The notes beneath the pieces are model-generated. The model saw nothing but the letters and a program-made list of their open reading frames with translations, was not told the origin of the DNA and did no database searches. 64,000 nucleotides of DNA from Nymphaea colorata (lineage: Eukaryota; Streptophyta; Magnoliopsida; Nymphaeales; Nymphaeaceae): contig NC_045139.1 in assembly GCF_008831285.2 (NCBI RefSeq), positions 29,925,206-29,989,205 of the forward strand. The letters run 5' to 3'. A program made the position numbers and the translations under genes. Positions 47,187-58,411 of the stretch are shown here, in pieces (position 1 is the stretch's first letter; each line of letters opens with the position of its first letter).

Positions 47187-47741
47187 ATGAACCGCCAGAG
47201 ATCGAAATCCGGCGCAGGCAGCAAAGCCGGCGACGAGTTGGCGCTGGTCAAGGCCGCCGCCTGGGCTTGGTACCTCCACGGCTTCGGCAACGAGACCAAG
47301 GTGGGCCGAGAATTCGATCCGTCCAGGACGTCCAAGCAACCCCCCAAGCCGTCTCGCTACAAGCTCGAAGCCATGAGGCACAGCCAGAGCGATCGGCCCA
47401 GCCAGAGCGATCGGCCCAGCCATCCCGGCGACAGCCCCAGCCCACTTGCTTCGCCGGTCAACTCGTTACTCGATTCGTACGAGATCCAAAGCATATCAAA
47501 GCAGCTCAATTATCTACTAGAGGACTGGTCCTACGTCCTCCTCGACGACTTCGATAGCCGGAAAGCATCGCCGGTGCACAACGCCCGGCGGCGGAGCGGA
47601 AGACCGAAGCAGAGGGGCTGGATGAGGCACGCTGCGGCCGCATGTGGGTCGAAGCAGGGCGTGCTCGAGCCTCACCTAGTCGTCAAAGGCGGGACCAAGA
47701 AGCCAGGCATCTTTGTGCCGATAGGCTCGGCCAAGTTTTGA
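47187..47741 (+). CDS. uncharacterised plant protein, 184 aa
   Basis: Intronless frame with a good ATG and stop. From memory it resembles an uncharacterised plant family marked by an AAAWAWYxxG segment (residues 23-33), PSRYKLEAM (54-62) and a C-terminal segment like SLLDSYEIQSISKQL (92-106). Arg, Lys and Ser are frequent, and a basic stretch (RRRSGRPKQRG, about 133-143) could be a nuclear localisation signal. No enzyme motif, signal peptide or membrane segment is seen. An 18-bp tandem duplication adds one QSDRPS repeat. Function is unknown. GC content is higher than its surroundings, supporting real coding sequence. Confidence 0.75.
   Translation: MNRQRSKSGAGSKAGDELALVKAAAWAWYLHGFGNETKVGREFDPSRTSKQPPKPSRYKLEAMRHSQSDRPSQSDRPSHPGDSPSPLASPVNSLLDSYEIQSISKQLNYLLEDWSYVLLDDFDSRKASPVHNARRRSGRPKQRGWMRHAAAACGSKQGVLEPHLVVKGGTKKPGIFVPIGSAKF
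47382..47417 (+). repeat. 18-bp in-frame tandem duplication in coding sequence
   Basis: The unit agccagagcgatcggccc occurs twice back to back without differences, adding six residues (QSDRPS) to the protein without breaking the frame. Perfect identity suggests a recent slippage event. Confidence 0.9.
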
Positions 47742-48143
47742 GCCCGGAGGAGCACTGGCATGGGCCCCTTCTGATGAAGGATATAACATAAAACAAACAC
47801 TTTATACAGGTGTTTTCTCAAGAAAATGATGTCAAATATTAGGTGACGCAAGTTTCTCAACTGCTCTTGCTTCTTTAACAAAGATGCCAACTTTGTATAT
47901 GTTTTTATATTGCGGAGAAGATGGAAGACATGCATATGCTTATGTAATTTGGTTTTTGGCTTCCAAATTTTACATTATATTCTATTCGAGAAGCAGCCGG
48001 GGCTGATCTGGTCATACTGTGTCTGACTAATGATCCTCTATATTAAAACCCTATCGTTCGTCCGTCAATTGTGCACCATCAATTAGGCCACATGCATTTC
48101 ATCATCACTGAAGTTCTATAATGAGCTTTAAGGCCTTAACCTA
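47742..48143. other. 3' flank of small gene
   Basis: AT-rich sequence with the presumed 3' UTR. Nothing else seen. Confidence 0.5.
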
Positions 48144-48345
48144 AGGCTATGTTTGATAGATCTGAGGCTGATCTCAAATCCTTTTAGGTGAAATCCATTG
48201 CTGAAGCAAACAGTGGATTCCACAACTGCAGATTTGAGACTTGTATTACCCTATAAGACTATGGATTTGTAGTATGTGGGAGGAGACTGAGACTATGTAT
48301 CCAAAATTTTAAGATCCTCATATCCAAGCCTACCAAATGTAGCAT
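48144..48345. mobile_element. hAT-like MITE, about 200 bp
   Basis: The left end GGCTATGTTTGATAGATCTGAG and the inverted right end ATGCTACATTTGGTAGGCTTG form imperfect terminal inverted repeats. The interior contains inverted words such as ATCTCAAATCC and GGATTTGTAG and no coding sequence. The element directly abuts a second one. No target duplication was resolved. Confidence 0.5.
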
Positions 48346-48347
48346 AA

Positions 48348-48554
48348 GGGGTCATTTGGTAGTAGGGACACACTCCCATGGTGTCTGTGATACTAAACGA
48401 CTTTTTAATGGTCATTTGGCGGCAGTGATACTTTATGAATCTACTCAAAAATTGTGGCTTCATGAAATATTACTACTAATGTTCCATGACTTTGGTTTAG
48501 TTTTTGAGATAGATTTCTGAGTCACTTGCAGAGTGTTCCTGTTGCCAAACAACC
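48348..48554. mobile_element. hAT-like MITE, 207 bp
   Basis: The left end GGTCATTTGGTAGTAGGGACAC and the inverted right end GGTTGTTTGGCAACAGGAACAC are clear terminal inverted repeats. CATAA flanks both sides (48343-48347 and 48555-48559), shorter than the 8 bp usual for hAT, so the class is tentative. A right-end relative lies at about 15040-15058 and shares the inner words GTGAATCTACTCA/ATGAATCTACTCA. Confidence 0.55.
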
Positions 48555-51500
48555 CATAAAAGATACCAACTTTGCTTTCAATTTTGAAGCAATATACAAT
48601 GTATACAGGCTGATATGTACGTTCGATCGATATTGGTCAAGTGCTTTAGAGAAAAAAATTGTTCTCGGCTTTTTGGCTTATCCATTGAATGTCTTGGGTA
48701 ATTGTATTCCAGATTTTGGCAGGCAATGGCACGTTAGTGATCCTCATTTCAAGCGTCAGTATTTTCAAAGAAGAAAAGCATCCCACAAGAAGTTAAGATG
48801 CAACTGCTCAAGAATGATGTGCTCTAATCGACCAAAGCATATATGCACTCCTAATTGAAAAGACGTATCAAATCACACTGTAATGAATCTCCAATTATAT
48901 TCAATCGCTTTCAAAGAACAGTGAACACAGGCAAGAAATAAGCAGGGATGTGTAAAGAGTGTCAAGGTGAAGCCCCTGTAGCAAGTCCCTGTCACTATCA
49001 ATTCTGAAAATTTTCAGTCTTGTTCTTCTCATAGGTTTTAGATATATGGGTTCAGATTTTGGATCAAGTTGGTTAATCAAATTCTATGTCAATGGATTCA
49101 GTTTCGGATCTTGTTTTTCTAGATAAGTCTGGTGTGACTAACATATGATCTTACACTTATACATTGTAATTGGGTTGGATAACCATAAGTTTCTCAGTTG
49201 AATTTCAGATTTGCATTCAGATTTGGTTATGAAATTGATTACCAAATCCAAATCTGAAGAGTGATCAGATGGAAATCAGGTTGGTGCCTGAACAAACCCC
49301 AACTCTTCTACATGCCTGGCAGAAGGGTGAGTTTATCTCCTGGGACCAGGCCCATCCAATGGTTCTGTTATGTCTTGGTAAATAAATAATTGGGCCCTAC
49401 TTTCACTTACTTCAAACAAAATAAAGGCTCACAGTTCCCAAGAGAAATGGATAGCAAGTGGGGTTTTAAGCGTTTCCAATCTGATTTGAAGATCATGTCA
49501 TGTTCTAGATCTGATTCTCATTCAACCTTTAATGCATCTTATTTCAATAACAATCCATTGTTAATCTGATAGAGAGTACCAAAATATAGTTAGCACAGAT
49601 AAAATGTAATAATATCGTTGGGATGGGAGAAAAGGAAATGAAAGGGGGAAAAAAAAAAAGAAAATGGTTGTCATTCCTGTGTTTGCTTAGCTGATTAAAA
49701 TTGTGCAAAAGGAAAAAAAAAAAAAACCCCAAAAACCTGTTTGGGTGCATGGGAAAAAAAAGGAAGATCGAGAGAAAGGAAATGAAAGGTTAATGTAAAT
49801 TCAATCCCTTGAAAATTGAAGAGGTCGCGAAGGAAGTGTGACATTATTTACTTCCTTTTCCTTTCTTGTCATTTTCTTCTTCAATCCTTTCTATCCATTT
49901 CTTTCCTGCCATCCAATCCTACTGTTCCAGTGATATCATACTAAGATTTGATTCCTGGCATGATAGTGAATAGTGAGAAACTCTTTTAAGAGGGAAACTT
50001 GAGACTTGGTCTTACAAAGAGAAGCTCAGCCATCTGAAAGCTTGGTTTAAGATGATAAAAGAGAAAGAGAAAGAAAGAAGGGAAAGCAGGACCTCACCCT
50101 CAAAACCTTACATCCCAATACTAAGTAGCCAATGGGAATTGAACTGAAGACGTGCTCTTCTTGTGCCGCTTGTCCTACCAGTGAATCCATTATCCATCAA
50201 AGGGGGCGATCCGAGTAATCAGACGGGGGGTGGGGTCGTCTTCAACGTGGCAGAAGTTGATTGGCGAGGTCCTTCATGTGGGCCCCACATGCTTGGTTAG
50301 GCGGCTCAACTCACCTGTCTTCTTTCGTCCCCATTAGAAATTTTGAATCCGAAAAAAAGACCGTTCATAAATCACCGGCTCAGAGACCTGTCTCTGTCAT
50401 ATTTATGGTCATTAATTATTCTCCGTAATTTTCTTATGGAAAAAGCGAAATAATTGTTCTTATATTTCCTGTAAAAGAAATCCCAGTAAAAGGGGAAAAG
50501 TCGGGAAAACCTCCCATTTGGTAAATATCTATAATGCAAGATATTACTTCGGCTCGTAAAAATAAGCCGATTTTTTCACGTTATGTGTGTGGTTTAACGT
50601 ATTTTCGACGGAAAAAAATGCGAGTTTTTATTTATAGCTTTCTCTACCAACTCGAGGATGCTTCTATTTCTAAATATATTTTCAACTTATCTTTTCTTGC
50701 TTGTCGAAAGAGTAAAAGTAAAAGAAATGGGTGACTTGCGAACGACTTTTATATGGAAAACTACGCAGCTGCTGAATTCCAATGAAATTTGACCATGAAA
50801 ATTAAATTACACATATAAATCAAGTCAAGTTTATTTTTCAAAAGTGAGACACGGGTCTTCTCATTACTTAAAGATACTTTTTTGGAGGTTGAAAAAGTTA
50901 TCCGCTGATATTTTCTCCATCATTCATTGTTGATGTTGCGTGTGTAGGCAAACATTGTCTATGACTTTTTGTCTTCACGTTTCATGCTGCCCCTAAGTCC
51001 CAACTGAAGGAAGATCTTTTGCATGGTAGGTAAAAAAAAGAATGAAAACACGGGTGAGAAGTCTTCAACGCCTTGCAGCCAGAATTCTTCAACTGATTTT
51101 TAGAGTAAAAGGAAGCTCTATGCAGATGGCAAAAGTTCTATATTTCCATGAAATATTATGATACTTGCAATCGAACATGTCCTTAACGCATCAACAACTA
51201 CAATACAAAATAACTAATTTGTTTCTGTTTTCTAGATAGAGTCTCATCATTGTGAAAGGGAGCACCATTCTGGCTTTTATGTTCATCTACGTATACATTT
51301 TTCACGTGGAAAGACAAAAAATATCTATGGTGAATGAGGACAACGCATTTAATGAAATTATAAAGCTGTTGACACAGGATATAAGGACATACGTCACCTC
51401 AAATGAACACAAGTCGCGTTTGAAATCTTGAATTATATAAGCTATGTCGGCAACGGTAAGTGGCAACCAAGTCAAGCCGCATCAGGCTGCTGAGGTCCAA

Positions 51501-52672
51501 TTTCACTTCGAGCTCAAGCCCGAGCTGGCCCAGTGGCTTGCTTCCATTGACTTCAAACTAAGAAGTATGTGTCAATTGTTATTTGAGGTGTTGGTGCAAT
51601 GGACAAAGCAAGGGTTGAGAGATGATCAGTTTCTATTTTGAATTCTTAGGACATCAATTCTCTCTGGTACGAAAGGAGTTATTGACATGCAAGTTGAAGT
51701 GTATAATGAGTAGTATCACCGAAGCACCGAAAACAAGTTTTACACCTTATGAAGTGAAAGTCTCTGCTTAAAAAAAAGTTACTGCTGACATGCAAGTTAA
51801 AGTGTAGAAGGAATAGCATCGCGAAGCACTGAAAACAAGCTTTACACCTTATGGGGAAAAGGTTGGGTGGGAGGTTGGTGTGTAAATATTTTTGTTGGTC
51901 ACCCAAAAAAATTGTTGGATTAAAAAACAAATATCGTGGAAATCACGTACATGCCCACTAAACCTTAATTGTGACTCCCTATCATTTGATAAATGAGAAC
52001 AATCTAAAATCTTCATAGATTTCAATTTTTATGTCAAATTTCATCGGTTTTATTTTCTAACCAATAAACTTGCACGTTCTCCGTTCATACATGAAATCTC
52101 CGTCCTTGAACTTTTCGAGACCTTTATTAGTATTATCATGTCATGGTTCTTCTTTGAGGCGTGCTATTCATGTGACATTTTCCAAGGATGAAATGCACAG
52201 GTTCAAATGATTTAGTACTTCTCTTGGCCGCTAAAAGAAAAAACAACAACAAAGGTCTAGAGACCATCGTTCCAACATTTCAGACTTGAGATGCCCTACA
52301 TTTCCTCACCAAACAGGAAAAAGTTTGAAGAGGGTAGGTCCACCGCCATACCCAGCAAACTTCACATGGACCCAACGCCCCATGAAGAAAATCCAACATG
52401 AACAGCTCACGTGGATCGCGTGTTCTCAGTTTTGGTGTTCTAAAACGCACTCAGATATATCCAGAATTATTAGAACTATTGGGAAGATCTTAAAAAAAAA
52501 AATCAGAAGACGATAAGTTTTTAGATATACAAGTTAATTTTCATAACTATCAAAACTGAGGAATGGGCTCTTTAGGACAGAATTTTTAATCGTCCATTTA
52601 GTTTAGAATCTTAGTTAGAGACACCGTGTGAGATTTTTCCTGCAATTCAACCAGGATTCTTCTTGAACACTG
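48555..52672. other. intergenic between small gene and PPR gene
   Basis: About 4 kb with no supported gene. The stretch at 49010-49320 is rich in GGATTTGGTT/CAGATTTGG words and looks like the unclassified dispersed repeat noted near 29500. At 51685-51850 a phrase (GACATGCAAGTT..AAGTGTA, then GCACYGAAAACAAG and TTTACACCTTATG) occurs twice, an imperfect tandem duplication of about 105 bp. Confidence 0.5.
51685..51853. repeat. imperfect tandem duplication, about 105-bp period
   Basis: Two copies share gacatgcaagtt, aagtgta, agcaccgaaaacaag or agcactgaaaacaag, and tttacaccttatg in the same order and spacing, with several substitutions. It is noncoding. Confidence 0.75.
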
Positions 52673-54463
52673 TTAGATCACCCGCCTTTCAAAAAAATGG
52701 TCGACAGTATCTACTTCAAGCTTGCTGCAACCTGCTTCCTTCACCAAACCCTTCTGCTGAACCAAGCCTCTAGTGCTTTCTGCCATATCCCACTTTCCAG
52801 CTGCTGCGTATATGTTAGACAACAAAACATGACTTCCACAACCACTAGGCTGATGCTCAAGTAATGGACGAGCAGCCTCTGCTAAGCCAACATTGGCATG
52901 AGTCTTACATGCACTCAGAAATGGAGCCATTAATGCCACCTGGTAATCTATGGGCACCTCTTGAATGATCTTCCATGCCTCATCCAAGTAGCCTGCACGA
53001 CTAAGAAGATCAATCATGCATGAATAATGAACAAGTTTAGGCTCTATATTAAAGTCATTCTTCATACTTAAAAAGTAATGAAGTCCATCTGTAACTGAAC
53101 CACTGTGGCAACAAGCAGTAAGTATTCCAGTGACGACCATGTCATCTGGCCTTGTACCATCTTTTAGCATATCAGAGAAGAGACCAATGGCTTCCTTCCC
53201 CTTACCATTAATTGCATATCCTATAATCATAGAGCTCCACAAGGCCAAATCTCTATTAGGAGATCGGTCGAATAGTCCTCTAGCATCTTCAATGCTTCCA
53301 CACTTGCAGTACATGTTGATAAGAGCAGTAGCAACGCGAATGCTCATCTTGATTTTATTGGTGTAGATATACTCTTCTATCCATTTTCCCATTGCCAACG
53401 AACCCAATTCAGCAGCAGCAGATAGAGCACTTGAGATGGTTATTTCATTTGGTTTCGTATGTGAATTCAGCATCTTTTGAAACAGAACCAGAGCTTCACT
53501 TGGATCCCCATTTTGAACATAACCAGTGATCAACGACGTCCACAAGAAGACACTCTTGTCACTTCTAACTTCGAACAATTTACGGCTAGAATTTGCATCA
53601 TGGAATTTCATGTACATCGATACAAGAGCAGTCATAGCAAGGTCATCATGCTCGCAGCCGCTTTTAATGATGGAAGCATGAAGTGAGCTTCCCACCAGAA
53701 CACTTCCAAAACCGACACAACCTGGTAACAAGTTTATGAATGTGACTGAATCAGGCCTGGTTCCTTCTAGAAGCATTTGAGAAAAAAGCAAGAAGGCTTG
53801 ATGAAAATTTCCAATCTTTGTGTACCCTCCAATGAGAGTAGTCCAAGAAACGACTGATCTTTCCAGCATCAGATTGAAAACGAGGCGAGCAGAATCCACA
53901 AGCCCAAGCGCAATGTACATTTTCATAATGGAATTACATAATACTGAATCCAAATCATGCCCAAGCTTCATCCCGTGGCAATGAATCGACCTGCCAATCT
54001 CAGGAAACCCACACTGACCAGAGCCAGCTGTAATGCTCACTAAGCTGCTCAAATTGGGCCTCAAATCACCCATCAACAGACTATTAAAAATCCCAAGTGC
54101 CACACTGAACTCACCAACTTTGCAGTAACCATCAATCATCGCATTCCATGAGACGATGCTTCTTTTGGGCATTTTATCGAACACCTTGCGAGCAAAACTC
54201 AGGTCTCCAGTTTTCCCGTACATATCGACAAGTGCAGTCTGTACAAAGACATCACTCTCCAAACCCATGATAATTGAGTGGGCATGAATTTTCTTACCAT
54301 CGTTAAGAATACCCAATTGAGCACAAGACTTGATGACAAGAGGGAAGGTGAAATTATCAGGAGGGCGACCGCTTTTGAGCATCGTACAGTAGAGATTCAA
54401 AGTCTCTCCATAGAACCCATCTTTGATGTATCTTTGAACCAAAGCGTTCCATCTGCTCAGCAT
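52673..54463 (-). CDS. PLS-type pentatricopeptide repeat protein, E subgroup
   Basis: Intronless 596-residue PPR protein, a family that binds organellar RNA and acts in C-to-U editing, splicing or stability. Repeats follow the P-L-S order. Examples are SIVSWNAMIDGYCKVGEFSV and SVVSWTTLIGGYTKIGNFHQ (P motifs), several L motifs ending in GxxxH or GxxIH, and S motifs with ALVDMYGKTGDL. About five P-L-S triplets are followed by L2/S2 (LVHYSCMIDLLSRAGYLDEA) and an E domain with the start of E+ (SHVLLSNIYAAAGKW, then GCSKLEVDTVDHFF). There is no DYW deaminase domain, so editing would need one in trans. The N-terminus starts inside a P motif with no transit peptide, and a TGA directly precedes the ATG, so an upstream exon or a truncation is possible. 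Confidence 0.9.
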   Translation of the reverse strand: MLSRWNALVQRYIKDGFYGETLNLYCTMLKSGRPPDNFTFPLVIKSCAQLGILNDGKKIHAHSIIMGLESDVFVQTALVDMYGKTGDLSFARKVFDKMPKRSIVSWNAMIDGYCKVGEFSVALGIFNSLLMGDLRPNLSSLVSITAGSGQCGFPEIGRSIHCHGMKLGHDLDSVLCNSIMKMYIALGLVDSARLVFNLMLERSVVSWTTLIGGYTKIGNFHQAFLLFSQMLLEGTRPDSVTFINLLPGCVGFGSVLVGSSLHASIIKSGCEHDDLAMTALVSMYMKFHDANSSRKLFEVRSDKSVFLWTSLITGYVQNGDPSEALVLFQKMLNSHTKPNEITISSALSAAAELGSLAMGKWIEEYIYTNKIKMSIRVATALINMYCKCGSIEDARGLFDRSPNRDLALWSSMIIGYAINGKGKEAIGLFSDMLKDGTRPDDMVVTGILTACCHSGSVTDGLHYFLSMKNDFNIEPKLVHYSCMIDLLSRAGYLDEAWKIIQEVPIDYQVALMAPFLSACKTHANVGLAEAARPLLEHQPSGCGSHVLLSNIYAAAGKWDMAESTRGLVQQKGLVKEAGCSKLEVDTVDHFFERRVI

Positions 54464-55714
54464 TCAACATAGATGCTGAAAAATCTCTCGAGGAATGTCG
54501 CGTTCAGGATTCAGTTCGAGATCCAACTTTCTTTGCAATAGGAATCCGGATTCAATTATATTTGATTCTTACCGGGGCCATCTGTCCGAAATCACCTTGA
54601 CGGAGATATTGGCCCCTAAGTTCAGGGATGATATATAGTGGACCACGACCCCAATTCGTATCTGCTTAAATGCCGACGTTATCGAATAATTGATAAAAAA
54701 AATCAAATTTCGAAACTCTCCGTTATAATAAAATCATTATAAAGAGCCGCAGCAATATTAACAAATGTCAAACTCAGAAATTATCATGTTATAATAAACA
54801 ACATTATAAAGAGCCACTGCAACATTAACAATCTTGTGGACTCCAACTTAGTAAATAATAGTCGTCGCAACTCATATGGAGGTTAGGAAGGATGGCTCGG
54901 TAGCCACGTAACTCATAATTCATGTGTACAATAATGCATCGGTGGTCGAGTTAGAGGCCTGCATAGTTGGTCGAGTTGTAAAGAATAAGGTCTCGAGTTA
55001 GAGACATGTGAAGAGTAAGGTCTCTGGTTTCATTTTCATGGGCGTTATACTTTTGCGTCTTAAGTGGTAAGGCATGGTAGTCATCATCACTGCGATGGCT
55101 TGTTAACGTCTAGTTCACCTAAAAATGAATCATCTTACAAAATCAAATAGTGAATCATGTTGTACTCAACTATCCTGAATTAGGTGAGCCATTCTATTTT
55201 GTTCTTTTAAAAAAGATTTGCATGTATAAGCCCTAAAAGTAAAGTACATGGCCAAGAGATTTTAGTTTTATAATGCTAGAACTGTGCACAAGGTACACAA
55301 AGGTAGGGGAACGGAGAAAAATAAATAAATTTTTCTTTGAAAAAAACTTGTAAAAATCCAATCAATGCATGTTGCTTCAAGGAGCAGATATACCCGAATT
55401 GGAAGTTGGAACTTTATCAATTTTCGCAGAATCCCAGGTCCTGAATGTTTCCATTCCTCAGGATCAGGTCAAGCGATGCCCTTCATCTGCTCACATGAAA
55501 GAGCATCCGATGACAAAAAGCCTGCCCTTAAGCTTCTCGTGAACCCCCATAAAGATCTCGACCGCCATTGCTAAAGGTGAATGGACGGCATTTTCAGTGA
55601 ACGTAAGCATGTGACTTCTTGCCCTTCCCATAACACGTAAGGAGTTACCCCTACTTTTTAAACAGCAATCTATTGCATATTTTTTAAATAGCACCACAAT
55701 ATGATTCGTTTTTG

Positions 55715-55755
<41 letters not shown>

Positions 55756-58411
55756 CAAACATATTGGCCAAGGTGTTTGTTTTTCATATGAAGTTGTTTT
55801 CTCAAGTTTCATATCTCCAATTCTCTAGTTTCCGATTTCTGGATCAATTCCGGAGAACAATGAAAATTTAAAACCTAACTAGATGTAGGAAGGCAAATAT
55901 TTTCCCGCCTAAACTCACATTTCCCATCAAAAAGAGAAGATCGTCATGTCAGGATTATCTTAGATTATGGCAACCCAAATCACGTGCTGCTGTTAATTGA
56001 ATAGGAAGGATCATCGATAAACTAATACACGAGAGACAATAAGACAAAAGCCGCATGTGATCACCCGGCCGACCACAGGGGGCCAAGATGCCCGCATAAA
56101 GTAATCGGCAAGCACACGATAAATGGTTTGGACCCATAAAGCAGTCAATGGGTCAGTACAATTTTTATCTTTCCGATGACTAAACCATTTGTTTTCTCCT
56201 TAATCGTGTCAGACCAATGTGCCCAGAAAAGGCATATTGACCATACCATACCCCGGTGGTTAGAGATATTTATTACTTTAACAGTGAAATACTTACCGAT
56301 GTGGTCAGTGAAATGAAACTTACTACCTATTATCGACAGTGTCAGCCTAATATCGTTTCAGAAACAATCTGATATAAATCCATATAAGCTGATATGCTAC
56401 GATAATAACAATAGCCAGGTTATTTACTAAATCGAACATGCTTTTTGTTGCGCAATAGCTCAGAGCAGATATTGAACGCTTAAATCTCTTTAGATTGAGA
56501 GCTTTGACCGAACTGGGCAAGTGAACTTAGAGGCCCTTGTAAGCAGTCAATAGGCTACAAGACTACAAAGATGAAGACCCCAAGACAGCCCTTTTTGTCG
56601 GACCAGTAATCTAAACCTGTCATGAGTCACCATACTTCTAGAGCAGCTAAGGGACACGGTGCAAGGTTTTTCAGCGAGAGCAACAAACTGTGAAGATGTT
56701 CAAAGCAATAAAAACACCTATTGATATTTTATCCCATTAGATTACACTTTCAGTTGAAATCGATAATAGAACATCTCAGAAACGATTTCTTCTTGGACAG
56801 AAATTTCCGGTAATGAGTTGAGCCTACCTAGCCTTTGATTGGTTTCGGTGCAACCGTGAGGTGAGAACGCAAGTTCAAGACCTGAGCAAGTATTTGCTAG
56901 AGAAGTGCAGACGGCTGGGACCCAGGCAGACGGACGCTCTCCTGCCCGAGGAATACAAAACCGTACTGGTTCTGGCACCGAGTGCGGCCCAGCAAGGTCT
57001 GGTAAAGGAAGATACACCAAGCTGCAGTTATGCACCAATGGCTGCTTATTGCGATGAGTAAACAGGCCACTAACACCAAATCAGTAGATCCCATCAAACC
57101 CACAAAATCAACAAATCTGATCACAAAAATATTCACAACCTCGGATGCACACAACCGCCACCAGAAGAGAGAAAGAGGGTAAAAAAAGGGGAAAAAGAAA
57201 AAACAGACCTATACAGCCAAGCAAGCACTGTCAGCAGAGACTTGCGAAGGATAGGCAACATTTTAATATCATTGTCCGCTTCCTATAAGCAACCATCAAG
57301 TCAGAAGCAGAGCACCTTCTTCCTCCAGTTCCAACTTTCTGCCATCACAGGATCGCTTGAAACGGCTTGTACAACTTCAACAATTGGGAAAGAGAAAACT
57401 ATGCAGATGTACCTTCAACAACATACATCTGATAGCATCACCGTAGTTGGGTTGCTCGAGCTACGTGTTACGTGTTTCTCAAATGCCTGTGCATTGAGGA
57501 AATGCTAAGATTTAACCATAGAAGAGTTGAAAAATAAAGACACAATCTAAAAAATGATGATGTGTAACATAATCATTCCAAATTTACAATAACAAATGGT
57601 CAAACCTAACATATATCAGTCTCCAGACACAATACTGACAATTCAAATCTAAGATACAGGAGGCACAATCTGGGAGTCCTGAGACAGGAATGCAGTAACA
57701 AATGTGAGCTTCCAAACTCAGATGCCAACATGACAGTGGTTTCTTTTCTCTCATTCACATACCCCCGAAACCGATGTCCCTAAATTCAGGAAATGGATAA
57801 CTTGCATTGACTACTTTCTACCTACATTTTGCTTCACAAATTCTTGTAGGACTCTAGAGAGGTCACATTGGGATTTTTCAAAATTCAATTGCAAATAGCT
57901 TGCTAACTGTCCAATTATGATGTTCCAATTCATGGCAGACAAGAACAACAAGGGTTCAAAAAAAAAGGAGAAAATACAACTGAAAGGGGAAAAAGTCAAC
58001 TATTAAGTAGTAAATAAGAAAATCTATTATATTAAACAGAATACTAACCACAAACAGCAAACACAAGAAACAGAGGCAGGAAACTCAAGGTTTCCAAAAC
58101 CTGAAATATATGTTCACTGTAAGACATGATTCTGTAAGTTGCAAGAACTAAGTTCCTAGCAACTTGATAATTAAAAGGATATGCTTTACTAAGCAGTAAA
58201 AGGATATTTCATGGCAAAATATTCAACAGCGCCACTACTGAAATGTTCTATTGAAGGCAAACAAGGATGACATGCACCTTACAGATATGAGAAAGTGAAG
58301 ATTTGCAAGCTCTCACGAGTGGGACTCATGGAAAATTAAAGGTAGTTGGAGAACCATTTGCAATGCAATAAGCACCCAGAAAATCATATACCCTCGCTTC
58401 CATAAAACAAC
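54464..58411. other. intergenic between PPR and MAP70
   Basis: No gene supported. A (TA)n tract lies at 55718-55752. The first 400 bases repeat CATTATAAAGAGCC-GCAACATTAACAA words twice (about 54731-54832) in an imperfect duplication of about 65 bp. Sequence from about 56750 to 58411, read on the minus strand, may include the MAP70 3' UTR or a final exon. Confidence 0.5.
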
